From positions 1 to 64,000 of the forward strand of contig JAFMIS010000001.1 in NCBI GenBank assembly GCA_017853915.1: a stretch of DNA of 64,000 nt. The letters run 5' to 3'. Of the stretch, positions 19,748 through 28,516 are shown piece after piece; position 1 is the stretch's first letter; each line of letters starts with the position of its first letter. A model generated the notes under the pieces. It made no database searches, had not been told where the DNA came from, and saw only the letters and a program-made list of their open reading frames with translations. This DNA is from a bacterium (GTDB lineage: Bacteria; Bdellovibrionota_C; UBA2361; OMII01). A program made the translations under genes and the position numbers.

Positions 19748-21853
19748 ATGCCTACTCCGATCTACCCCCTCATCTCCGCGGTACGAGTTCAGATTCGGAG
19801 AAATGAGATCATCGCGACAATCCTCCTCTCCCTGTCAGGCCTAAGCGCGTTTATTCTCGTCCTCCTGGTGTCAGAGTCCTACTCTCGACCACTCGCGTTA
19901 TGTTGCGTTGGGGCATCTCTGGCGATCCTGTGGTGGGTGACAAAATCTCAACTTCCCTCGCTTGCCGTATCGCCACTGCGTGCCGCTCAGCTCCTCGATC
20001 AGAAACTTCATACCAAAGAGCGGGTTGTCTCATTCGTTGAACTTGCTTCTCACTCGCCCGCGTCTCCACAAACGGCGCTGCTTGAGAGTCAATTAGCTCG
20101 CCTGCTCCCATCCTCACTATCAGCCCGCTCTATAGCTCCATACTCCATGCGAGAATCCGAAAAACGATCGCTCATCGCGACAGCTATTTTTATCGCGGCC
20201 GCGCTTCTACTCCAGGCTCTGCGACCACCCTCGGAATTAGAGAAAATCGCGGCCTCAATTGAGGAGATCGTGAAGCAGAGCCCCGACATTCCAGAGAGCG
20301 TCAAGCGGGAGGCCGAGCGCCTGATCTCTACCATGAGCGATCCGACCGAGAGCGCCGACGCCATCAAAACCGCCCTCCAAAACACGCGGCGTTCACTTGA
20401 TGCGGCAAAGATCTCCCATCAATCCATCAGCTCCTCAATCTCGGCTTCTCCGTCAGACTCCACTCACAAGGATCATCCGGCACCTGGGGCTACATCTCCC
20501 TCTACAACACCAACGCCCCTCCCAAACAACCAACAAAAAACCGTGGCTCCTCAAAAAAAACGAGACCAACGAGAACAGCCGCGACCTCCGGAGCAAGGCA
20601 ATCAAGATTCTCAGAACCAACCCTCACAATCCAAAGACGACCAGCAGCAGGGCAACGAGCAACAGGGAAAGCAGCAGGATACTTCCAAGTCCGGTTCTAC
20701 GTCGCGCGAGGGCTCATCTCCCGAGCAATCTGATTCGAAAGAGCGCCAAGGGAAAGATGGTTCTGGTGATCAACAGGACTCCAATCAGAACTCTCCCCAG
20801 AAGGGCGATTCCGGTAAAGGATCCAAGCAGGAGAACTCTCAACAGGACTCGGAGCAACAGCAGAGTGGTGGAACTCAGGGAAGTGGCGAGGGGCAGGGTA
20901 AGGGTGAGGGCACATCTCCCAACCAATCCGGCAATCCCTCAGGCACGGGTCACGGTGATGGTGAGAATTCTAACGAGCAGAACGATTCTCGCGGCGGCCA
21001 GTCATCCGGCTCACAGGGAAAACCCGGCTCTCAAGGAAAGGAGTCCGGGTCTTCAGACTCACAATCAGGAACCGAAAAGCTGGAGGAAGCGCTCTCAAAA
21101 GCTGAAAGTGAGCTAAACAGATCGGAGCAAAAGGAATCAAAAGACGGACAGGGCTCTGGCAACTCTGGGAGCGAATCTGCGCAACCAAAGGAGGCCCCTC
21201 AAGATGGCTCTCAAGGCGCTTCAAAGCCTCGCGATACGTCAGGCAAGTCAGAGCAGGGACAGGGAGACAAACAAGGCTCTCAATCCTCAAACGGAAACTC
21301 ACCTGAGCAAGGGGCATCAAAGGGGGCCCAGCGCTCATCACAGCGGGACACCTCCCAACCTGCAGATCAAAGCCAACAGGGAGGTGCAAAAAAATCAGAT
21401 ACGCAATCGACCGACTCACAAGCCCAGAAAGAGCAGGGCAAGGGAAAAGGTTCGGACTCCAAGGGATCAAACTCCCAGGGCCAGGAGACATCAAGCGCCT
21501 CCAGCGCTGATCAAAAAGAGCGTACTAACAATCCAGATAAGCAGGGAGAGCGCGAAGGAACCGGGGGAGACTCGCCCCAGGTAGACCGAAACGCCAAAGC
21601 GCGCGAGGGTGCGCCTGAGGGACCGCCCGGTCCCGGTCTCGGTGGCAAAGAGCGCTTTAAAGAGGTCCAGATACAAGGCGCCAACGAGAAGCTCGATTCC
21701 CGTTTTACGGGCGATCAGTCCGATCTTGAGGCCAACGACGCGCCCGCTCAGCCCAAGACAACTATCGAAGACGTGATCCTCGCTAAACCAAAAGCCTCTT
21801 CTCAAAAAACAGAGCAACAGATCCCATTGGAGTATCGAGATGTTTTAAAGTGA
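19748..21853 (+). CDS. Membrane protein with very long Q/S/G-rich region, MoxR-operon associated
   Basis: The N-terminal 220 residues contain hydrophobic helices near 21-42, 49-64 and 140-158 and a helical segment (EKIAASIEEIVKQSPDIPES). Then about 410 residues (222-635) are almost only Gln, Ser, Gly, Lys, Asp, Glu, Pro, Asn and Thr. The end is ordered again and closes with IPLEYRDVLK. The layout resembles the DUF4175/TIGR02302-type proteins that accompany MoxR, DUF58 and BatA genes, and I infer membership from that context. The function is unknown. The hydrophilic region is probably disordered and may reach across the periplasm or bind the cell wall. Confidence 0.78.
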   Translation: MPTPIYPLISAVRVQIRRNEIIATILLSLSGLSAFILVLLVSESYSRPLALCCVGASLAILWWVTKSQLPSLAVSPLRAAQLLDQKLHTKERVVSFVELASHSPASPQTALLESQLARLLPSSLSARSIAPYSMRESEKRSLIATAIFIAAALLLQALRPPSELEKIAASIEEIVKQSPDIPESVKREAERLISTMSDPTESADAIKTALQNTRRSLDAAKISHQSISSSISASPSDSTHKDHPAPGATSPSTTPTPLPNNQQKTVAPQKKRDQREQPRPPEQGNQDSQNQPSQSKDDQQQGNEQQGKQQDTSKSGSTSREGSSPEQSDSKERQGKDGSGDQQDSNQNSPQKGDSGKGSKQENSQQDSEQQQSGGTQGSGEGQGKGEGTSPNQSGNPSGTGHGDGENSNEQNDSRGGQSSGSQGKPGSQGKESGSSDSQSGTEKLEEALSKAESELNRSEQKESKDGQGSGNSGSESAQPKEAPQDGSQGASKPRDTSGKSEQGQGDKQGSQSSNGNSPEQGASKGAQRSSQRDTSQPADQSQQGGAKKSDTQSTDSQAQKEQGKGKGSDSKGSNSQGQETSSASSADQKERTNNPDKQGEREGTGGDSPQVDRNAKAREGAPEGPPGPGLGGKERFKEVQIQGANEKLDSRFTGDQSDLEANDAPAQPKTTIEDVILAKPKASSQKTEQQIPLEYRDVLK

Positions 21854-21959
21854 CGTGTGTAATCAGGCGTTTCTCGAGTACACGAGGAGCTACCGCGATG
21901 GCTTTAGTCATGAAATAGTATCCATGGCAGGGTGATGAAAAATGATTTCCTGTTGTAAA

Positions 21960-22082
21960 GTTCGATGGTTGGGCCGCGACTTCGTTGGAACCGTCAAAAA
22001 CCCTTCGGCGTATCTCAAACATCGGCGGGCGTTCGACCGAGCAGAGGTCTCGGTCGATTCGAGGATACGCCCGCGGTTTTTT
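21960..22082 (+). ncRNA. Candidate structured RNA ending in an intrinsic terminator
   Basis: In the 313 bp between the Q/S-rich gene and moxR, a 7 bp stem (GATGGTT at 21964-21970 with AACCGTC at 21990-21996) is followed by the strong hairpin at 22025-22074 and a T run. The remaining upstream part (21854-21960) shows only weak pairing. I recognise no known riboswitch or sRNA family. It could be a small RNA, an attenuator for the moxR operon, or only a terminator with chance structure. Confidence 0.35.
22025..22082 (+). terminator. Strong intrinsic terminator before moxR
   Basis: An 8 bp stem GCGGGCGT/ACGCCCGC (22025-22032 with 22067-22074) is stacked on a 9 bp stem TCGACCGAG/CTCGGTCGA (22033-22041 with 22049-22057). 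The loop is CAGAGGT and there is a 9-base bulge on the 3' side. GG and six T follow. It separates the ruvX-mltG unit from the moxR unit on the same strand. Confidence 0.85.
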
Positions 22083-22166
22083 GCTGACTCCGCCTCGTTT
22101 CGCCTTTACCCTCCAGGGAACCTTTTTTCACCACGCTGATAGACTACACCGAGTGATTGAGCCTTT

Positions 22167-23180
22167 ATGAATAGTTCTAGTTTTACTGACGCAAGCTCCC
22201 TGGAGCAGGGAATTAAGGAGTTCCAATCCTCTTTTCTTCGAATTGAGCAGGAGGTTCATCAGACCGTCGTGGGTATGAAAGAGGTGGTTCGAGCCACCAT
22301 CTCAGCGATCTGCGCCCGGGGACATGTTCTGCTCGAGGGCGCGCCCGGCCTAGGAAAGACTCTTCTTGTTAAATCGATCTCGAATACCCTTGGGCTCTCG
22401 TTCAAACGAGTCCAATTTACGCCGGACCTTATGCCATCCGACATCACGGGAACTCAGGTGTTGACCGAAGAGCCCGGTGGTCCGCGTCGATTTGTTTTTA
22501 AACAGGGGCCTGTTTTCGCCAACATCGTATTGGCCGACGAGATCAACCGCGCGACTCCAAAAACTCAAGCCTCTCTCCTTGAAGCCATGGAAGAGCGCCA
22601 GGTTACCGTACTTGATCAGACCTATCCGCTTCCTCAGCCATTTTTTGTACTTGCAACCCAAAATCCTATTGAACTTGAGGGCACCTATCCTCTCCCAGAA
22701 GCACAGCTCGATCGATTCCTAGTCAAAATCCTCGTCGCGGCCCCCGCCCCGGGAGAATTAAAGGAGATCCTTGCGCGCACGACTGGCACCGTGACCCGAG
22801 AGATCTCGCCGGTGTTCTCACCATCTGAGGCCTCAACTCAGATCGCCCGAATGCAGAGCATCGTGCGCCACGTAGTAGTATCCGACCCGATGAACGAGGT
22901 CATCGTCAGAATAACCGGGGCTCTTACGCCGAGCTCCTCCTTCGCCACCCCACATGTGAAGCAATACGTGCGCTTCGGGCCCGGTCCGCGTGGCGCGCAA
23001 GCGATCGTCCTCGCCGCTAAGGTGTGCGCCCTGTTGGACGGTCGTATTAACTTATCGTTTGAGGATATCCGCTCAGTTATCAAACCAACCCTCCGTCACC
23101 GATTGATTCTGAACTTTCAAGCGGAGGCAGACGGCGTAACCGCGGATGACCTCATCGAGGAGATACGCAACGCTAAGTAA
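22167..23180 (+). CDS. MoxR-family AAA+ ATPase
   Basis: The Walker A motif GAPGLGKT, the Walker B region VLADEINRATPKTQASLLEA and ATQNPIELEGTYPLPEAQLD are hallmarks of MoxR/RavA ATPases, chaperone-like machines that mature or activate vWA-domain partners. The 337-residue length is standard. It opens the operon moxR-DUF58-BatA-vWA, whose members carry vWA domains and are the likely clients. A terminator hairpin lies 85 bp before the ATG. Confidence 0.94.
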   Translation: MNSSSFTDASSLEQGIKEFQSSFLRIEQEVHQTVVGMKEVVRATISAICARGHVLLEGAPGLGKTLLVKSISNTLGLSFKRVQFTPDLMPSDITGTQVLTEEPGGPRRFVFKQGPVFANIVLADEINRATPKTQASLLEAMEERQVTVLDQTYPLPQPFFVLATQNPIELEGTYPLPEAQLDRFLVKILVAAPAPGELKEILARTTGTVTREISPVFSPSEASTQIARMQSIVRHVVVSDPMNEVIVRITGALTPSSSFATPHVKQYVRFGPGPRGAQAIVLAAKVCALLDGRINLSFEDIRSVIKPTLRHRLILNFQAEADGVTADDLIEEIRNAK

Positions 23181-23190
23181 CGAGGCTACA

Positions 23191-24087
23191 ATGCGGCTTT
23201 CGCCTCACACCCTCAAACTACTCGATGCCTTGGCGCTTCGCTCCAGGCGATCATTTTATGGTATGCGACAGGGCGCTCACCGCTCGCAGCGCCGCGGCCA
23301 CGGGGTGGAATTCGCTGAGTATCGAAATTACGAGTTAGGAGACAACCCACGGGCGATTGATTGGAACCTCTTTAGCCGTAGCGACAAGCTCTACGTGAAG
23401 CGTTATTTGGAGGAGGAGAACGTTGAGCTTTATATCATCCTTGATGGATCGAGGTCTCTCACCCACACTTCACTACGCCTTAAATGGGATCTGGCGACCC
23501 GCATCGCCGCCTGCGCCTCGTATATCGCTCTCGCTACTCAGGATCCCGTCACCATCGCCGTGCTCGGTGGCCCAAACAGCACCAGTTACTGGGGCGGCCG
23601 CGCGTTCGCTCCATTGCTTCAGTTCCTCAACGCCGCGACAGAGTATGTCGTGTCGGATGCCCCAGAGAATATCGATGTTGTCGACGAGGCTCGGCGCGCG
23701 GCAACCCGAACTCGCTTTCCTGGAATATGTCTCGTGATATCGGATTTTCTTTTTCCAACCCCCTCTATCGCGGCAACTCTCGCTAGCTTCCGGGCGCGAA
23801 ACATGGAGATTCACGCTATTCAAGTGTTAGGCCCACTCGACTCAACCCTCACTAATCTCGAGGGATCCTCGGCGTGTCTGGATAGCGAAACCGGTGAGGC
23901 TCGTGGAATTGAGATCTCGGGGGCAGCCGAAGAAACGTACTCGCGACTCCTTGTAGAGCACAATGAGGCCCTGCGAAGCCATTGCCTCTCAAACCAGATA
24001 TCGTATGTCTCGACCACCCTTACCGATGACGTTCAGCTTGAGGACGTGGCTATCGACACCATTAAGCGGATGGGTCTCTTCGTATGA
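23191..24087 (+). CDS. DUF58 protein, MoxR partner
   Basis: About 298 residues. The DUF58 signature YELGDNPRAIDWNLFSRS (residues 47-64) leads into a vWA-like domain whose metal site DGSRS is at 85-89. The ATG at 23191 is preceded by GAGG at 6 bp; upstream in-frame codons overlap moxR and are not needed. The gene ends in an ATGA overlap with the BatA-like gene, pointing to coupled translation. The family is thought to act with MoxR and BatA at the inner membrane; the target is unknown. Confidence 0.92.
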   Translation: MRLSPHTLKLLDALALRSRRSFYGMRQGAHRSQRRGHGVEFAEYRNYELGDNPRAIDWNLFSRSDKLYVKRYLEEENVELYIILDGSRSLTHTSLRLKWDLATRIAACASYIALATQDPVTIAVLGGPNSTSYWGGRAFAPLLQFLNAATEYVVSDAPENIDVVDEARRAATRTRFPGICLVISDFLFPTPSIAATLASFRARNMEIHAIQVLGPLDSTLTNLEGSSACLDSETGEARGIEISGAAEETYSRLLVEHNEALRSHCLSNQISYVSTTLTDDVQLEDVAIDTIKRMGLFV

Positions 24088-25937
24088 TTACCATCTTCGG
24101 ATCAACCATCGGAGCTATCTTTCCACTGCTCCTCACAGCGATCCCTCTTGGAGTTGGACTGCTCGTGTATATATTCCGACGCAGGGGCCTCAACGCGCCG
24201 CGAGTGGTCTCTACTTTTTTTCTCCTCGCGAAACTTCCCCAGCGCCTCACCGCCCGGCGGTCATTTGTTCCTCCGCTTCAATTTTGGTTAGAGCTCCTCA
24301 TTCTCTCTTTTCTCGCCCTCGCGGCAGCGGGCCTATTCCTTTCGAGCAGCACTTCCCGAATAGTCGTGGTGATCGATTCTTCCAAGAGCATGGCGAGTCT
24401 CTCCAGGGATGGAGAATCACGCCTTCAAACAGCGAAGCGTCTCGCCCGACTTGATATTACCCTCGACAGCGCCACCTCTCGTTTTACCGTTTTCGCCGCT
24501 CATAACGGACTGGTTCCCATCTCCACGCCACGCGTCTCGGCGCCAGCCGCTCTTGAGTCCCTCGGATCTCTCCCGCAAAGCTTCCATTCTGACAACCTAA
24601 CGTCGGCGATCGCGCCGCTCATCGCTTCTCCCGAGTACGACGCTGTCTGGATCTATACAGATAAAGTGGTTGCTACCCCATCCTCACCAAGCGCCTTACG
24701 AGTAGTATCTATTCCGCACAACTCAGAGAATCTAACGAATGTTTGGATTCGCTCGCTCGAGGCTACGGCATCACCAAATGGATCATCAATTGGAGCCGAG
24801 GTTGTATCCTCAAGTCCGGCGCCTCTGCGTATAGACGTATCTGCATCGTGTGTCACCTCGGACTCTTCGCGCGCGACTCCGATTGGGCCCGTATCTGTGT
24901 CACTCGCCCCAAAACAATCTACCCTTGTGATACTCGCTCCTCTCCCTGAAGCGTGGAGCCACTGCAAGGTTTCCGCCTCTCCTCACGACGCGTCTCAAAC
25001 AGACGCCCTCGCGCTTGACAACGACGCATGGATAGCCCGCCCCTCTAAGGATGACTCCGTTGTGCTCGCCAGCGCGCTTTCCGGGCCTCAACTTGGCCTC
25101 AACGCCCTCCCCGGGCTAACCCTCCGCTCCCGACAACCAACTGAGAACCTCTCGGATCAGCGCGCGATATATCACCGAGTATCACCAGCTTCGATCCCCC
25201 ACGCCCCCTCGCTCGTAGTTTTTCCTCCTCCGGGCGCGCTCGCGTGGTCCGGGGCCACCGTCGCTCAGCCCGCGCACTCCGACTCTCCTGTCACGCGCTG
25301 GGCGGAATCTCACCCGCTGCTGCGCTACGTGCAACCGGCTCTCCTTGTTATTCCTGAGTACTCCCTGCTTGAGTGCCCCGACTCCGCGACGCCGATTTTA
25401 TTCTCTCCGCGTGGAGCCATCGCCTGCGCCGGCGAAGAGCAGGGAGCCAGATATGTAATCACTGGGTTCGAGCTTTTTCCATTCGATGGCATCCGCTCCG
25501 CGACGTTGAGTGTTCTCACCCTCAACATGATTCGCTGGCTTTTTGATGATGTAGCCGGAGGCTCTCGCCAAGGATCTCTTGGCGCCGCTACGCTCCCGGC
25601 CACCATATCCTCAGCCAGCATGGTAGCGCCTACCACGCGAGAATTAACGTTGACCGGTAGGTCGGTGTCGATCGATGAGCCTGGCGTTGTTGCCTTCACC
25701 TCAAACTCGGGCACGCTAAATACCGCAACGCTTCGGGCCTTCAACGCCTTCTCAGATTCGGAATCAGAGATATCGAACGTCTCGACGTTGGAGCTCTCGA
25801 ATGTGCCCGCGAGGAACAGCTCATCAAAACGTGAAGATATTCCACTTGAAAGGCTCCTTGCCGCCGCTGCCCTTGTCCTCTTATGTCTCGATCTCATCCG
25901 TCGCCTGCGAAGTCGCTCTGTGTGGGGCCGTATATGA
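24084..25937 (+). CDS. BatA-like membrane protein with vWA domain
   Basis: The 617-residue product starts with the BatA N-terminal membrane domain (LLLTAIPLGVGLLVYIFRRR, then FVPPLQFWLELLILSFLALA). A vWA domain with the metal site DSSKS at 98-102 follows. The long middle region is extracytoplasmic-looking, and one membrane segment lies near the end (LLAAAALVLLCLDLIRRL). It overlaps both neighbours by four bases. It is a likely client of the MoxR ATPase. Confidence 0.88.
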   Translation: MITIFGSTIGAIFPLLLTAIPLGVGLLVYIFRRRGLNAPRVVSTFFLLAKLPQRLTARRSFVPPLQFWLELLILSFLALAAAGLFLSSSTSRIVVVIDSSKSMASLSRDGESRLQTAKRLARLDITLDSATSRFTVFAAHNGLVPISTPRVSAPAALESLGSLPQSFHSDNLTSAIAPLIASPEYDAVWIYTDKVVATPSSPSALRVVSIPHNSENLTNVWIRSLEATASPNGSSIGAEVVSSSPAPLRIDVSASCVTSDSSRATPIGPVSVSLAPKQSTLVILAPLPEAWSHCKVSASPHDASQTDALALDNDAWIARPSKDDSVVLASALSGPQLGLNALPGLTLRSRQPTENLSDQRAIYHRVSPASIPHAPSLVVFPPPGALAWSGATVAQPAHSDSPVTRWAESHPLLRYVQPALLVIPEYSLLECPDSATPILFSPRGAIACAGEEQGARYVITGFELFPFDGIRSATLSVLTLNMIRWLFDDVAGGSRQGSLGAATLPATISSASMVAPTTRELTLTGRSVSIDEPGVVAFTSNSGTLNTATLRAFNAFSDSESEISNVSTLELSNVPARNSSSKREDIPLERLLAAAALVLLCLDLIRRLRSRSVWGRI

Positions 25938-28516
25938 GGTTACTTAATCCATCGCTGATCCTACTTACCCTACCGATTTTCATCGCAATAGGATGGACTC
26001 TTAGGAAGCGCTCAGCGCGAGACCTGCGCTCCATCATCGCGGCTATGTTCCGCGCCCTGACGTGCACAGCGGTTGTGATAGCTCTCGCTGGACCGTTTAG
26101 ACAACATGAACGTCCCGCCGACACACTTATCGCGCTCCTCGATGTTTCAGCGAGTATATCTCAACGCCAAGGCGAGGAGCTTCTTTCGAAGGCACACGGA
26201 TTGGCGCGAGCGCTCGGCGTTCCTCTCTCTATCGTGCCGTTCGCGAAAAATGTCGGAACAGCGGCGATTCCTAGCCAATCAAGCGATAGTTACTCCGCGA
26301 TCAGGCAAAGCTGGGAGAAGCTCGATTCGGGTGGCTCAAATCTTGAGAAGGCTCTTCTTTTTCCAGAGACGCAGTCGGTTGCGCTACTCCTATCTGATGG
26401 ATATGAGACCGTCGGCAAGGCTACCAACGCGACAGGATTGTCTCGACGCGCGCTCTTTCCTCTGACTGCTCCCGGGGAATCGAGCGATGAAGAGATCTCC
26501 GTATCCCAGCTACGGGCGCCACTTACGGTAAAAGCCCAAAAAAGTGTCGACATACGGGCAACCGTTACAAATCGTCGCGCCACCCCGCAAAATGGGACAC
26601 TTGAGCTCTCGCACGGCGACAAAGTTATCATGACCCGAGCGGTTACGATCCCAGCTCAGCAAGACCTCTCTGTCATCGCCCAGAGCGATCCGGCTCTTGA
26701 GGGCCTCCATACTATACAAGCCACATTTTCATGGCGTGACAGCTCGGGTGAGCACGCTTCGACACGCGCTATTTGGCTCTCCGGAGAGAAGCGAGATCGT
26801 GTCCTCGTGCTATCCGGGCTCGCTGAAGATGAGCGCTACCTCGCGCAGATTCTCAAGTCGCAGAGTTACCAACTCCAAACACTGCAAGCGGGCGCGTCGT
26901 TTGACTCGAACATTCATTCCTCTGATTTCCGAGCAATCATACTGAATAATATATCGTATAGTGACCTCCCAAACTCCCTGAGAACATCGCTGGGAAGCTA
27001 CGTTCGCGGTGGTGGCGGTCTGGTGATGATCGGTGGAAATCGCAGCTTCGGCCTCGGAGGCTACATCGGTTCAGCGATTGAGGAGCTTCTCCCGGTGCGC
27101 CTCGTTCAGCCGCACCAAGAGAAAAAACGCCTCAATCTCGCGGTGCAGCTTGTTATCGACAAATCTCGCAGCATGTCTACCGACAATCGACTTGAGTTTG
27201 CCAAGGCCGCCGCAGAGGAGGTTGTTCGATCTTTGAAGGATGATGATTACCTTGGTGTGATCGGTTTTGATGACGTTCCTTTCATCGCTCTCCCGATCTC
27301 GCAGGTACGATCCGTGCGAGATTCCGCGCTGACTCGAATAAGCCGCCTCTTCCCGACTAGCCGTACCAACCTCTATCCAGCGCTCGATGAGGCTCGGCGA
27401 GGTCTTGCTCGGGTCAACGCTGGAAGAAAGCACGCCATAGTGCTCACGGATGGCAAGCTTCCCGATCCCGGTCCGTACTACTTTGAGCTGATTAAGCAGA
27501 TGAGGCTGCTCGGGATCACCGTCTCAACGGTTATGGTCGGCTCGGATGCTGACGATGGATTCCTGGCTCGTATGGCTGAGAGTGGGGGTGGAGCTTTCTA
27601 TCAGACGACCGATCCTAGTAATCTCCCCAAAGTATTTCTCTCGGATATCAAGGTCGCCAGTGGAGAGAAAACGTTGAAAGAGGAGCCGGATCTACCTGTG
27701 AGAGCTGGTCCCGATCCTCGCGTTTCGACCGACATCGCCTCGTTTCCACCACTGCGTGGATTCGTCGAGACGCTCCAGCGAGATTCGGCAAAGACAGAGC
27801 TCGTCATTACTGACACTGAGGGCACATATCCACTGCTGGCCTCCTGGTCAGTGGGGCAGGGGAGAGTACTCGCCTTTACCTCTGATGCTAACGGCCGGTG
27901 GTCAGCGCCCTGGATGCGATGGGAGCGTATTCAGGAGTTTTGGTCCGATCTGATCGAGTCATCACGAAAAAAACGCGCCGCGAAGGAGATCGATATCCCT
28001 TTTGAGCTTCGCTCGTGGGTTGAGGGAGATGAGGCCATAATTGATCTCTCGCTTTTTGAGGAATTTGGTGGCGGAGAAGTTAAAGCAAAGATCGTGTCAC
28101 CAACCGGAGATGCCACAACCGTCTCGTTCTCTGAGATCAAGCGCGGGCACTTCCAGGCACGCCTCCCTCAAGCGACCGCGGGCACATACCGCGCCACCCT
28201 CGTGCTCGGCGAAGCGACACTTCCTGAGGTCGCCTGGAACCTCTCAGGTGAGCTTTTTGGAGAACGTTCATACCGCAAGCCAAACCTTTCGCTCCTAAGC
28301 GAGCTTGCCTCCGCGTCTGGTGGAAAACTTGATCCATCGAGCGAGGACCTTAAACCGCTCCTCAAACAAACAAGCGACATGGAGCCCTTAGGCCGTTTAT
28401 TCCTTATGTTTGCCCTGGTCACGATGCTAGCCGAGATCGCTCTTCGAGCCCTCAAGCCTAAACGCGCTCGCTACTCGTACACAACGGCGACGACAGACCA
28501 ACGACGCGCAGCGTAG
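25934..28516 (+). CDS. Large membrane protein with two vWA domains and a glutamine-amidotransferase-like domain
   Basis: About 860 residues from the ATG at 25934, which overlaps the previous stop (ATGA). Two N-terminal membrane helices are followed by a first vWA-like domain with DVSAS at 70-74. A class I amidotransferase-like region follows, with GGGGLVMIGGNRSFGLGGY near 360-378, then a second vWA domain with DKSRS at 409-413 and TDGKLPDPG. A C-terminal membrane helix (LGRLFLMFALVTMLAEIAL) ends the protein. This architecture is known in bacterial aerotolerance-type operons. Its end overlaps the convergent glycosyltransferase gene by 46 bp. Confidence 0.87.
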   Translation: MRLLNPSLILLTLPIFIAIGWTLRKRSARDLRSIIAAMFRALTCTAVVIALAGPFRQHERPADTLIALLDVSASISQRQGEELLSKAHGLARALGVPLSIVPFAKNVGTAAIPSQSSDSYSAIRQSWEKLDSGGSNLEKALLFPETQSVALLLSDGYETVGKATNATGLSRRALFPLTAPGESSDEEISVSQLRAPLTVKAQKSVDIRATVTNRRATPQNGTLELSHGDKVIMTRAVTIPAQQDLSVIAQSDPALEGLHTIQATFSWRDSSGEHASTRAIWLSGEKRDRVLVLSGLAEDERYLAQILKSQSYQLQTLQAGASFDSNIHSSDFRAIILNNISYSDLPNSLRTSLGSYVRGGGGLVMIGGNRSFGLGGYIGSAIEELLPVRLVQPHQEKKRLNLAVQLVIDKSRSMSTDNRLEFAKAAAEEVVRSLKDDDYLGVIGFDDVPFIALPISQVRSVRDSALTRISRLFPTSRTNLYPALDEARRGLARVNAGRKHAIVLTDGKLPDPGPYYFELIKQMRLLGITVSTVMVGSDADDGFLARMAESGGGAFYQTTDPSNLPKVFLSDIKVASGEKTLKEEPDLPVRAGPDPRVSTDIASFPPLRGFVETLQRDSAKTELVITDTEGTYPLLASWSVGQGRVLAFTSDANGRWSAPWMRWERIQEFWSDLIESSRKKRAAKEIDIPFELRSWVEGDEAIIDLSLFEEFGGGEVKAKIVSPTGDATTVSFSEIKRGHFQARLPQATAGTYRATLVLGEATLPEVAWNLSGELFGERSYRKPNLSLLSELASASGGKLDPSSEDLKPLLKQTSDMEPLGRLFLMFALVTMLAEIALRALKPKRARYSYTTATTDQRRAA

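Noticed and set aside
20397..21116. A 239-codon Arg/Pro-rich plus-strand frame within the Q/S-rich gene
   Set aside because: It is a shifted reading of the low-complexity coding region, has no ribosome site, and its composition follows from the Gln/Ser/Gly codons of the real frame.
22025..22074. The hairpin as part of a tRNA or CRISPR repeat
   Set aside because: No cloverleaf or CCA-type end, and the palindrome is not repeated elsewhere in the window.
28471..28516. The 46 bp convergent overlap as an annotation error or broken gene
   Set aside because: Both frames end naturally with normal C termini; short convergent overlaps are common.
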